Below, one piece after another: positions 17,270-26,286 of a stretch of DNA of 64,000 nucleotides (its first letter is position 1; the number at the start of each line of letters is the position of its first letter). This stretch comes from Candidatus Fredericiella danica. Lineage in GTDB: Bacteria; Chloroflexota; Anaerolineae; Caldilineales; Caldilineaceae. A program made the translations under genes and the position numbers. The notes under the pieces are model-generated. The model was not told the DNA's origin and made no database searches. It worked only from the letters and a program-made list of their open reading frames with translations. The stretch is from NCBI GenBank assembly GCA_016713335.1, contig JADJPH010000111.1, positions 113,108 through 177,107 on the forward strand. Reading direction: 5' to 3'.

Positions 17270-20200
17270 TTACTTCACCACTACCTTATCCGCCGCACTG
17301 CGCCCGAACACCTCCGGCGAGTACATTTCCTCAGCCTTTGCCGGCGGCACCACAAACTCACCACTGGTCGTCGCCCGCGTCACGTAGCTGTAATCGTACA
17401 CACCATCCCACAGATAGGTCGTGAATGCTTCAGCGCCGGCATCGCGCAGGTTCTGGTGGTCATACCAGGTGTACCACCACCACCAGCCATAATTATCATT
17501 CGACGCCGGGTCGGCAGGCACACTTTCCGACACCGCAAGATCCGGGTTGATGATCTCCATCCCCGCCGGCAGCCGGTCCACCAGCGCAACATGATAGCGC
17601 CGGTTGTTGGCGACCATCGTGAGTCTGACCCGCACCCGCGCGCCCAGTTTGACGATCCAGGTCCCGTCCCCATCCCTCCGGACATCCTCGGGATCGTCGA
17701 CCGCTTCATAGGTGCGTTGCACAATAAACCCACGGTCCAGGGCGTCCAGGCCAAGGTCCGTCGGTGCATACTCCAGTCCCAGGCGGTAATAGAGCCGTCC
17801 ATCGCCTTCCTTGCTGATGATCAGATTCTCCGTGCCCTGGATCTCGTCTACCAGGAATTGCATCGGGATCAGTGTCTCCTGGGTCTCCGTGCTGTAACCC
17901 TTGAAGGTGTCCTCAGCCACATAGGTGTCGCCAAGCCACACACGTGCGATGAAGTCAGGTTCGACATTCTCGAAGGTGTTGAAGTAGTCGTCCATCGCAA
18001 TAATGACGAAGACATTTTCCTGGGTGTTGTTCCAGTGCCCGGCATTGTCACGCGCGGCCATCAGCCCCGCCACAACCTTCGGAATCAGGTCGCTTTCCGG
18101 GGTCTGTGCGATCAGCGCATCCAGGACGATGGCGTCGGTGCGACGATTCGAATGCAGCAACACATAACCCTGATCGTCGTACGATGAGAAGAAGTTGGCC
18201 ATGCCGGCCGTCTCAACCGCACTGTTGTTGATGCGGCGTTGGATTTCTGCCACTGCTGCCGTTGACTGCGGGTCACCGGCGAGCACCTGCCAGAGCCACG
18301 CCAGCGCCTCCAGAGGCTGCTCGTCTACCGGCATCGCAGCGTAGACGCTGCGGGCTGTCGTGTAATCGACGTCCCCCAACAGCATGCGTACGTAAAGTGC
18401 ATAGGCCGTGATCGTCTGACGCACGTTGGCGTTATACCAGGTTGGGAAGTAGTTGTCGATATCTCGCAGGAAGTTGAGCGCAGAGTCGAGCGTCTGCTGA
18501 TCGACTGCGTAGTCCTTGCTGCGCGCTTCGACCAGGGCGTGCGTTACAAAAACGCTGTTGTAGGCAACAGACTCATCGCCCTTGTCCCAGACGGGCCAGC
18601 CGCCATCATAGTTCTGCAGTTGCTGCAGCCGCTCGATGTCGCGCTTCATGGCCGCCTCGATGGCAACCGGGGACGGCAGGTTCGGTGATTGGAAGGCCGT
18701 CAGCACGTCGCGCAGGTCGGCGACGCTGAAGACGCGCGACGCCAACTGCTCCGAGCACTCGAACGGGTAGTTCTGTAGGTACATCACCGCATCGGTGAGA
18801 CTTTGCAGCGCGGTCGATGACGCACCGATGGACAGCCCCCCGAACTGCGGGAAGACATCCTGCGGCTGCGCAATGGCCTGGGCCACGCTGCCTTCATCGA
18901 TGACCCCATAGGTCGCAAAGGCCTCCGTCGTGGCTGGGGTATAGACAGGCAAAGTGACGGATTGCGAGTCGGCGTACGCACCCGAGACGGCGGTCAGCCG
19001 GACCAGCGCCGTGCCGACGTTCTCCGTAGTCGCTGGGAAGAGGACGGAGACGCGGTCATTGGCAGGCACCGCGACCCGCTGGCCAGGGGCGCCGGTGAGC
19101 ACAAGATTGCCGGCTTCGGCCACGACATCGACGGTGAGTGTTGTGTCCGTCTGGTTCTGGATCACGACCGGCAGTTCGACCTGGTCGCCAAAATTCAGGA
19201 AGCGCGGCGCCGAAGGCCGCACCATGAGCGGCTTGCGGGCAGTGATGTTGGTTTCGGCCGACGCAAAGTCCTGCTCTGTCGCGGCGACGACCATCACCCG
19301 GTAGCGTGTCAGGTTGTCGGGCAATTTGTAGGTAACGGTGGCGTTGCCTTCCGCATCGGTGCGCACATCCGGGGCGAAGAGCGCCAGCGGATTCAGATCG
19401 GTGCGTTCCGCGATCGGGGCGTCTGGCTGTTGCGCCTGCTTCTCCATTGGGGAGGGGGGAGGTGCGGGCATGCCAAATGCCATCTCGGCAGCGGCGGGCG
19501 CGGCCGCCATCGCCATACCATCACTTTCCATCATCATGGTTGGCATCGCCGCTGCCATCACCATGTCAGCCGCCCCGCCGGCAGCATTTGCCGACTGCCG
19601 GGCGGCATCAGCGACGTCTTGCGGATTGGCCAGCGTGACAGTACTACGACCGTACTGGGTGTTGGTATTGCTGCCGCGCGCCGCATAGAAGACCGAGATC
19701 GGGTCCGCCAGCGTGTAGTTGCTCAGCGCCAGAATCGACTCATCCACAACCACTACGGCGAGCTCGGCATCCTGCACCGGCTGCCCCTGCGCATCCTTCA
19801 CATTGACGGTGAGCGATGTCTCCTGCCCCGGCTCCAGTTGCGTTGCGGCGGGCGCCAGTGTCATCGTCAGCGTGCGCGCAAGCGGCGGAATCGACAGGTT
19901 CAGCGCACCCGTTGCATAGGCGGGCTGATTGGGTGCATCCGCAATCGGCTGGCCCTTGTCATCCAGACGCGGGGACGAGCCATTGACATCGATCTGGACA
20001 TTGAGGTTGGGCAAATAGCCCGCTTCGATCGGAATGTCAAGCGTCGCCGCGCCGCCGTCCAGGCTGAAGGATTCAGTGGACACGATACCGCTGCGACTCA
20101 AAGTCATCAACCCTTCCCCATTTGCGAACGGCGCCTGCACCAGGATACGGGCAACGTCGCCAGGTTGATACTCTTCCTTGTCTGGAATCAAAGTCAACTG

Positions 20201-23200
20201 CTGCTGGGTCAAATCGCGACGGCGCCGATTCGCCGCCGGAGACCCACGCGTGAGCGTCGTGCGATTGAGCCGCTCGACATCATCACGCACTTCGGCTGTA
20301 ATCTGATACTCCCCGCCACTCGTCGTCGGCAGCGAGCAGTTGACCGGCTCACCGGCAGAGGTGACCTCGCAAAGTTGTTCGTCCTGCTCAACCTGCCGCC
20401 ACGCCCCTTCTGTGAACTCCCACGCCAGCAGCACGCTACGGACCTTGACCGCAGCGTCGGCTACGGCGTTGCCGTCCACGTCGGTGACAATAATCGAGAG
20501 GTTGAATGGATCGCCGGGCTGGACAAAGATGTCATCACTCCGCAACCCGACATAGAGCTTGGAGGGGTGAACAAGCACGGAGGTGCTCGATGCCCACGCC
20601 TGTTGGTTCACATCCATCACGCGGACATTGGCGTTCACGGAATATGGACGCGGTTCGTCCGCTTTGACGAAGTCCATCTTCATGTAGGCGTTGCCTGTGG
20701 CATCAGTCCTCTGTGTGAATTCCAGGTCGCCACCGCCGTCGCCGCCTGGTCCTGGGTAATAGAAGTCGACGATGCCGCCGCGGCCATAATCCGGCCCACC
20801 AAACCACCACGGAATCCATTCGCCAAAGACGAAATCGGGCCAATTGGGCGGTGAGTAGCTGGTGGCCTGGGCGCTCACATCCCATGTGGTCTCTGCACCC
20901 GGCAGTGGACCGCCGGCGTAGTATTCGGCGCTGACGGCGACAGTCGCATCCCCGCCCAGGTAATAGGGGGCAGGCGTCTCATTCCGGGCGCTCACGGCAA
21001 ACTCGGGCCGGCGGAACTCCTGAACCTGGAAGCTGTGGTAAAAGTCCGTGCCAAGTGATAGACCGGTATTTTGCGCTGAGAACTGGATATTGGCGTACCC
21101 CAGGTTGCTTGCAACCGGCAGCGTGAAGACCAGGTCAAACCCACCCAGACTATCCACCTTTGCCTCGCCATTGGCGATCGGGTTGTATTGCGGATCATTG
21201 ACGGTGTAGGTGACAGATGCGCCCTCCACTTTCTGCAGCGTCACATCACCGTTCACACCGGCGCCGATATTGCGCAAGAAGCCCTTGACATGAACACTCT
21301 CACCGGGCCGGTACATGCCGCGATCGTCGAACACATACCAGCGTAATTCATCGTCCTGGGGCGATGCAGTCCAACCGGTGGTGTCCCAAGTGCTCATCGA
21401 GCGCGGCAGGATGGCAAGGTCGTCGCCGTTCGTGGCAACCAGGATCGTGGCGGGCGATGCCGAAAGCTCAAAGCGCGCCAGACCGTCGGCTGCGGTCAAT
21501 GCCTGGCCGCCGGAAGGCGTGAGTTCCAGTTTTGTCTCGGGCAGGGGCGCCCCATCGGAAAGGCGCGTTGCCCAGGCCACCAGTTGGGTTGAGTCGTTGA
21601 TCGCGTCGAGACCGATGTTGGTCGATTGCACCCAACTCTGCACGACATAGTCGTACGAGGGCATGAAGAGCGACAGGATCGAACCGGGTTTGTCCACGAC
21701 GACGATCAGTTGGCCGGGCTTGCCACCGAGTGCAGGCGACAGGTCGATGCTGGTCTCGGTCAGCGTGTCAGGTTTGCCCTGCACATCGATCACCGTGTTG
21801 ATGACTTCTTCGCCGGGCGGTTTGGCGGATTTATCCCGATAGAAGTTGTCCCGGTACTCCAGGTACGGCTGCCAATCTTCAGGGGTCACGCGATAGGCGC
21901 GCACACGCAACTTGTCGTAGTTGACCGAGTAGACCGTAAACACCGGCTGCGGCGCAGTCGGGTCCAGCGTCGTCAACACCCCCTGGCTGCCGGTGAGGTA
22001 GCTTTCCGCGTTGCCGGTGTGGAATGTGACAATTTGATCAAAGCCAAGGGTCTGGCTGTAAATGTCGGTGAGACCGGCCTTGAGCGCCACAGCGTAGGTG
22101 GTCCGTCCGGCAGTTGCGCCGTTGATCTGGAGCGTATCACCGTATGCCGAGACGATCATCCCCGGAATCGCTGGTTCCACCGAGACCTGGGCCGCGAGGT
22201 CCTGTTTGGTGTCCAGGTTGTTGCTAAAGCGGATCATGAATGGTGATCCAGGCGGGCACTGCATTGTGTTTGGCCCATAGCACGACGAATCCATGATTTT
22301 TAACGGACCATAGGTCTGGAAGCTATAGGACTGCACCGCCGTGGTCGTCAAGGGACCCTCGGCAGAGGGGGTGCCGGGTCCGATGTCTACGGTGACGGTA
22401 GTGTTTTCCGGGAAGAGCGTGTCCGACTTGAAAGCGACCCAGCGCCCTTCGCCTGCATATTTTGCCTGCGCCGCGACTGCGCCGTTTGCCGCAACCTCGT
22501 CGGTAGTGGCGAGCCGCAACGGGAATGCCTGACCGCCGGCAGCGACCCGGATGGTCTCAAGCACCGCAGCAGGCTCAATCTGTTGGTTGAAAGCAACAAA
22601 CATCAACGGATCACGCGGCTGCGTGGTGTTGCCGGGCAGCTTGTTCACCACCACGGGCGGGGGAGTATTGAAAGTCCACGTAACGGCTTCGGCCAGTTTG
22701 GCGCCGGAGACTGCGGTTACACCCGCGGGCACGGTAGCCGTGTAGACCGTCGCCATCGGGAAGCGCGCCAGTTCGTCACTCTTGTACTGGAATGAAAGCG
22801 TCTGCGTGCCCAGCCATTGCCAGACGCCAGGCGCCTCCGGCGTCAGTTGCACCGGCACATCCAGCGCGTTCAACTGATCCAACGTTGCCAAAGGAATCAT
22901 CGGCTGGTTGAAGGTGACGTTCAGGAAAGGCGCCATTGGGATTTCGCCGACAGGTGCATAGCGCTGCACCTGCAAATCCGTGGGGATGACTTCAGGCGCC
23001 GCCTCCTGTGACTCGGGCGGGAACGGTTGTTCAATGGTCTGGCCGGCCACGGGCGGCGGCAGCGACTCAGGGGGCAATTGGAACGTCGTCGTCGGCGCCG
23101 CCGTGACATCCAGTGGCGTCAGCCGATCCAGAATCGGTTGGACCGCTTCCGCCGCGAGCGGTTCGCTCGGTGCAACGGCCGGGCCTACATCGCCGGTTTG

Positions 23201-23446
23201 AGGGGTGGCCGACCCGTCGGTTAAGAGCAGGGTCAGCCCGTTGCTATCTCCAGGTGTAGCAGCAGCTTGCGTCATCGGTTCGCCCTCCTGTCGAACGGGC
23301 GCCTTGATGGCCGCAATCGAGCGACTCTCGGCGCGCAGGGTGCTGGTGACCGGGGCAAGCGGGCTGAGGAGCAGGCTGACAACCACGGCGAACGCTGCAA
23401 TACTGAGCAGGGTTCGTCGCGTGCGTGAATGAGACGAGCGTAGCAT
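17270..23446 (-). CDS. Bacterial alpha-2-macroglobulin with thioester motif
   Basis: Envelope protease-trap protein of about 2058 residues, fully open. The start is ATG at 23446 with GAGGAGG seven bases upstream; it has a basic N terminus and a hydrophobic signal segment (LLSIAAFAVVVSLLLSPLAP). Macroglobulin-type beta domains fill the first 1200 residues (for example VYDDRGMYRPGESVHVKGFLRN, reading YVFDDRGMYRPGESVHVKG). A Met/Ala/Pro-rich flexible stretch near residues 1290-1330 lies where the bait region would be. The core domain follows (FAPDVRTDAEGNATVTYKLPD). The thioester CSEQ (18746-18757, Cys about 1564) lies in YPFECSEQLASRVFS, and the alpha-alpha toroid contains YDGGWPVWD. The trap forms when bait cleavage exposes the thioester. 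No lipobox is seen and no pbpC gene is adjacent, unlike the common enterobacterial pair. Confidence 0.92.
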   Translation of the reverse strand: MLRSSHSRTRRTLLSIAAFAVVVSLLLSPLAPVTSTLRAESRSIAAIKAPVRQEGEPMTQAAATPGDSNGLTLLLTDGSATPQTGDVGPAVAPSEPLAAEAVQPILDRLTPLDVTAAPTTTFQLPPESLPPPVAGQTIEQPFPPESQEAAPEVIPTDLQVQRYAPVGEIPMAPFLNVTFNQPMIPLATLDQLNALDVPVQLTPEAPGVWQWLGTQTLSFQYKSDELARFPMATVYTATVPAGVTAVSGAKLAEAVTWTFNTPPPVVVNKLPGNTTQPRDPLMFVAFNQQIEPAAVLETIRVAAGGQAFPLRLATTDEVAANGAVAAQAKYAGEGRWVAFKSDTLFPENTTVTVDIGPGTPSAEGPLTTTAVQSYSFQTYGPLKIMDSSCYGPNTMQCPPGSPFMIRFSNNLDTKQDLAAQVSVEPAIPGMIVSAYGDTLQINGATAGRTTYAVALKAGLTDIYSQTLGFDQIVTFHTGNAESYLTGSQGVLTTLDPTAPQPVFTVYSVNYDKLRVRAYRVTPEDWQPYLEYRDNFYRDKSAKPPGEEVINTVIDVQGKPDTLTETSIDLSPALGGKPGQLIVVVDKPGSILSLFMPSYDYVVQSWVQSTNIGLDAINDSTQLVAWATRLSDGAPLPETKLELTPSGGQALTAADGLARFELSASPATILVATNGDDLAILPRSMSTWDTTGWTASPQDDELRWYVFDDRGMYRPGESVHVKGFLRNIGAGVNGDVTLQKVEGASVTYTVNDPQYNPIANGEAKVDSLGGFDLVFTLPVASNLGYANIQFSAQNTGLSLGTDFYHSFQVQEFRRPEFAVSARNETPAPYYLGGDATVAVSAEYYAGGPLPGAETTWDVSAQATSYSPPNWPDFVFGEWIPWWFGGPDYGRGGIVDFYYPGPGGDGGGDLEFTQRTDATGNAYMKMDFVKADEPRPYSVNANVRVMDVNQQAWASSTSVLVHPSKLYVGLRSDDIFVQPGDPFNLSIIVTDVDGNAVADAAVKVRSVLLAWEFTEGAWRQVEQDEQLCEVTSAGEPVNCSLPTTSGGEYQITAEVRDDVERLNRTTLTRGSPAANRRRRDLTQQQLTLIPDKEEYQPGDVARILVQAPFANGEGLMTLSRSGIVSTESFSLDGGAATLDIPIEAGYLPNLNVQIDVNGSSPRLDDKGQPIADAPNQPAYATGALNLSIPPLARTLTMTLAPAATQLEPGQETSLTVNVKDAQGQPVQDAELAVVVVDESILALSNYTLADPISVFYAARGSNTNTQYGRSTVTLANPQDVADAARQSANAAGGAADMVMAAAMPTMMMESDGMAMAAAPAAAEMAFGMPAPPPSPMEKQAQQPDAPIAERTDLNPLALFAPDVRTDAEGNATVTYKLPDNLTRYRVMVVAATEQDFASAETNITARKPLMVRPSAPRFLNFGDQVELPVVIQNQTDTTLTVDVVAEAGNLVLTGAPGQRVAVPANDRVSVLFPATTENVGTALVRLTAVSGAYADSQSVTLPVYTPATTEAFATYGVIDEGSVAQAIAQPQDVFPQFGGLSIGASSTALQSLTDAVMYLQNYPFECSEQLASRVFSVADLRDVLTAFQSPNLPSPVAIEAAMKRDIERLQQLQNYDGGWPVWDKGDESVAYNSVFVTHALVEARSKDYAVDQQTLDSALNFLRDIDNYFPTWYNANVRQTITAYALYVRMLLGDVDYTTARSVYAAMPVDEQPLEALAWLWQVLAGDPQSTAAVAEIQRRINNSAVETAGMANFFSSYDDQGYVLLHSNRRTDAIVLDALIAQTPESDLIPKVVAGLMAARDNAGHWNNTQENVFVIIAMDDYFNTFENVEPDFIARVWLGDTYVAEDTFKGYSTETQETLIPMQFLVDEIQGTENLIISKEGDGRLYYRLGLEYAPTDLGLDALDRGFIVQRTYEAVDDPEDVRRDGDGTWIVKLGARVRVRLTMVANNRRYHVALVDRLPAGMEIINPDLAVSESVPADPASNDNYGWWWWYTWYDHQNLRDAGAEAFTTYLWDGVYDYSYVTRATTSGEFVVPPAKAEEMYSPEVFGRSAADKVVVK

Positions 23447-23515
23447 GAGTCTTCCTCCTCGTGGCGCGGGGTAATGGCTTTGGAATTGCACATGCGGCAC
23501 TACCGGTCAATGTCG

Positions 23516-23544
23516 ATCATAGCCCGGTTTGATGCCAACTGCAA
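23516..23544 (-). promoter_or_regulatory. Sigma70-type promoter for the alpha-2-macroglobulin gene
   Basis: On the minus strand, TTGCAG (23544-23539) and TATGAT (23521-23516) are separated by 17 bases, 70 bases upstream of the ATG at 23446. Confidence 0.6.
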
Positions 23545-23609
23545 GCACCTCGCTGCGCTTGTGCTATGAAGGGGACGGCAGCACCACGGAGAATGTTCCG
23601 CTTCCAATC

Positions 23610-23637
23610 GAAAAGCAGGGAACCAGTGACTGGTTCC
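23610..23637 (-). terminator. Terminator-like hairpin after the cyclophilin gene
   Basis: GGAACCAG (23619-23626) and CTGGTTCC (23630-23637) form a perfect stem with a three-base loop. On the minus strand it is followed by CTGCTTTTC. It lies about 45 bases past the cyclophilin stop and just upstream of the next gene's promoter. Confidence 0.65.
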
Positions 23638-23680
23638 TCGCTCCTTTCGCACATCACAGGCTAATGCGCTGCCTGTTTTG

Positions 23681-25054
23681 TTACCTGGCCTCGATCGTGA
23701 TACTCTCGATCGGATCGTTGGCAACGAGTTGCCCGAGCACATCCATGCCCTCCACGATCTTACCAAAATAACTGTAGGACTCGCCGGCTCCCGCGGGTGG
23801 TGCAATGATCGATAGAAAGATCTGGCTCCCGCTGGCCACAAATGCGCCATCGGCAGTCTGGTCGACCACACGGTAGGTCACGATGCCCGGAGCGTCTTCA
23901 ACCTGCAAGTTCACCTCAGGCGAGAAACGATACCCCACGTCTGCGTTTGGATCACCGCTGGGTGAGCCAAAGACGACGATCTCTTCCGGGTTGACCTGGT
24001 TGATCGGCAGCCCGTCATAGAAGCCCAGGTCGGACAGAACAACGAAGTTGTTGACGGCAAGTGGGGCAAGGTCATCATACAATGCGACGACGATATCGCC
24101 GGCTGCCGTCTTGATGGTCGCCGTATACGTCTTGGCCGTGTCGATCACCTGCTCGGGCGGTGCGTTGAAGTAGCCGTCTCTTTCAGCCGGAGGAATGCTC
24201 GCCAGCGGCCGATCATTTCCCGTTGCGGCGCTGGGTGCAAAGGGAGTCGGTGTGGGTGGTGGCGGGGTAGGCGTCGGCATCACACTGGTATCGGACTCCT
24301 CGATCACAACCGTATACAACTTGTCACCGGTGAAGTCCGGATTTGTGGTCGGATCGCGCCGCGTGATCTTGTCAAGCACATCCAACCCGCTCACGACTTC
24401 GCCGAATTGGGTATAGCCGCCATCCAGCCACGGGGCAGCATCAAACGTAATAAAGAACTGGCTGACGTTGGTGTCAGGCCCTGAGTTGGCCATGGCGAGC
24501 AAGCCGGGACGGTCAAAGGTGGCGCCGGGGAAGACCTCGTTCTTGAATTGATAGCCGGGACCGCCTGCGCCGGTGCCGGTGGGATCTCCACCCTGCATCA
24601 TAAAGCCATCCAGCACCCGATGGAAGGTCGTGTCGTTATAGAAACCTTCACGGGCGAGGAAGACCAGGTTGTTGACCGCGAGGGGGGCGCGATCCGCAAA
24701 CAACTGGACCTTGATGTCACCCTTGTCGGTCTTGAAGGTGGCATAGTAGTACTTGCTTGGATCGATCGTCATCTCAGGGGCGGCAGTGTACATGCCGTCG
24801 CGTTCTGCGGCAGGGCGCTCGCTTGCGGCACCTTCTGAGACTTCGGCAGGAGGCGCCACCGTCTCCGCCGGCACGGCGACGGACCCGGGTGAATTGTCAG
24901 CGGCAGCCTCTGTTGCTTCGGTCGCGGCCGTCGTTGCCTCAGTTGCCGCCGGCGTCGATAATTGCCCACCGCAGGCCGCCAGCATCAGGCTGAGGGCGGC
25001 CGCTGCAGTCAGTGCGACAGGCCAGCGTAATGACCGGATAGATTGTGACTCCAT
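23681..25054 (-). CDS. Lipoprotein with two cyclophilin-type peptidyl-prolyl isomerase domains, the second degenerate
   Basis: Membrane-anchored folding factor of 457 residues. The signal and lipobox read LSLMLAACGG, followed by a Thr/Glu/Ala-rich linker. Cyclophilin domain 1 (about residues 102-258) keeps the active-site elements FHRVLDGFMMQGGDPTGTG and SQFFITFDAAPWLDGGYTQFGEVVSGLDVLD. Domain 2 (about 300-455) keeps the fold (GDIVVALYDDLAPLAVNNFVVL, SYFGKIVEGMDVLGQL), but FHR is replaced by INQ, QGGDP by VFGSP, and SQFFI by SQIFL. The catalytic arginine is lost, so it is likely inactive. A proline/threonine-rich linker (PTPTPPPPTPTP) joins the halves. The product probably acts on exported proteins. 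The start is ATG at 25054, with GGAG a few bases upstream. Confidence 0.9.
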   Translation of the reverse strand: MESQSIRSLRWPVALTAAAALSLMLAACGGQLSTPAATEATTAATEATEAAADNSPGSVAVPAETVAPPAEVSEGAASERPAAERDGMYTAAPEMTIDPSKYYYATFKTDKGDIKVQLFADRAPLAVNNLVFLAREGFYNDTTFHRVLDGFMMQGGDPTGTGAGGPGYQFKNEVFPGATFDRPGLLAMANSGPDTNVSQFFITFDAAPWLDGGYTQFGEVVSGLDVLDKITRRDPTTNPDFTGDKLYTVVIEESDTSVMPTPTPPPPTPTPFAPSAATGNDRPLASIPPAERDGYFNAPPEQVIDTAKTYTATIKTAAGDIVVALYDDLAPLAVNNFVVLSDLGFYDGLPINQVNPEEIVVFGSPSGDPNADVGYRFSPEVNLQVEDAPGIVTYRVVDQTADGAFVASGSQIFLSIIAPPAGAGESYSYFGKIVEGMDVLGQLVANDPIESITIEAR

Positions 25055-25200
25055 GAGATCTCCTTATTGCAATTGACGTCCGCCTCGATGCGGACAACCG
25101 CGCTGAATGCCCGAGGGTGCAGGCCGGCGGATCGATAATGGTCCAAATTATCACCGGATCGCCGTAATTCCACAATTGCGGATCTGTGCCAAAAGCTGCG

Positions 25201-26211
25201 TTATGAAGACCGTACGCCCCCGCGCCGGAATTCCAGCCACCAGATGCCGAACATGGCCCCGATGAAGACCCAACTACCCACCACCAGCGCCTCGATCCAG
25301 GTTGCCTGGGAGACGTAGACTGCAGCCAACCCCGCTGTGCCACCGAGCAGGTAGCAAACAAGCACGGCTTCGCGCCGGCTGCCCAGCAAAAAAGCAAGCC
25401 GGTGGCTGAGATGGTCTTTGCCTGGCGTCGTCAACGGATTCTTTCCCCGGCGAAGACGGCTGATAAAAACCAACGTCGTGTCGAAGATGGGAACCGCCAA
25501 CACCAGCGGGGGAATCATCCAGGTGACAATATTGCTATTCCTTGGAAAGCGCAGCTTGATGCTGACAGCCGCCAACAGAAACCCGACGAAGAGGGCGCCG
25601 GTGTCGCCCATGAAAATATGGGCTGGGTTCCAATTATAAAATAGGAAACCTGCGCACGCACCGGCCAGGGCAGCGGCGAGGGCGCCAACCAGGTACTGCT
25701 CACTCATGGCCGCCAGCAGCGTGAAGTATGTCGCAGCAATCATTGCGATCCCACCGGACAGCCCATCCATGTTGTCGAGCAAGTTCATCGCATTGGTGAT
25801 GCCGACCACCCAGATGATTGTGACGCCGACGTCAATCCAGCCCCCAAAAAGGCGGACCTGAACGCCCGTGAAGACCAGAATTGCCGCCGCCGCCACCTGG
25901 CCGATCAACTTGACATAGCTCCCGAGGCCCCAGCGATCGTCGACGATACCCATGAAACTCATCAACGTGGCGCCCACGAAGATGCCAACAACCTGGCTGA
26001 CGTACTCTCGGTTGCCGAAAAAGAGTAGCACCAGGATGAAGGCAAGGTAGATCGCAGCGCCACCCAACAGCGGCACCGGGTTGGTGTGAATCTTGCGACT
26101 GTTCGGTTTATCGACGGTGCCTGTCTGGAGCGCCACGCGCCGCACCAACGGCGTCACAGCCGCGGCAAGCAGGAGGGCGCTGGCTGCGATCAAGAGAAAA
26201 GGCGTCAGCAT
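25201..26211 (-). CDS. Polyprenyl-phosphate N-acetylaminosugar-1-phosphate transferase (WecA/MraY family)
   Basis: Multi-pass membrane enzyme of about 336 residues that transfers a sugar-1-phosphate from UDP-sugar to undecaprenyl phosphate, starting glycan assembly. Visible motifs are KIHTNPVPLLGGAAIYLAF, the magnesium aspartates in GIVDDRWGLGSY, NLLDNMDGLSGG, and the cytosolic GDTGALFVGF and KDHLSHRL loop (the HxHH-like nucleotide-sugar region). About ten hydrophobic helices are present. This pattern fits WecA/TagO better than MraY. ATG at 26211 is used; no clear ribosome site is seen, and an in-frame TTG at 26226 is an alternative. It lies 75 bases after the O-antigen-ligase-like gene on the same strand, consistent with a surface-glycan role. 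Confidence 0.9.
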   Translation of the reverse strand: MLTPFLLIAASALLLAAAVTPLVRRVALQTGTVDKPNSRKIHTNPVPLLGGAAIYLAFILVLLFFGNREYVSQVVGIFVGATLMSFMGIVDDRWGLGSYVKLIGQVAAAAILVFTGVQVRLFGGWIDVGVTIIWVVGITNAMNLLDNMDGLSGGIAMIAATYFTLLAAMSEQYLVGALAAALAGACAGFLFYNWNPAHIFMGDTGALFVGFLLAAVSIKLRFPRNSNIVTWMIPPLVLAVPIFDTTLVFISRLRRGKNPLTTPGKDHLSHRLAFLLGSRREAVLVCYLLGGTAGLAAVYVSQATWIEALVVGSWVFIGAMFGIWWLEFRRGGVRSS

Positions 26212-26286
26212 GGACGGAAAACCCAAAGTAGGTCGTTGGTCAATGGTGTCCTGTCAACTGTCGAAAAGGCGCCGGTCCGCGCGCGC

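Noticed and set aside
18962..20854. Open frame of 630 codons on the plus strand
   Set aside because: It lies wholly opposite the alpha-2-macroglobulin gene, has no family motifs, and its amino-acid mix (Arg/His rich) is typical of a GC-rich antisense shadow.
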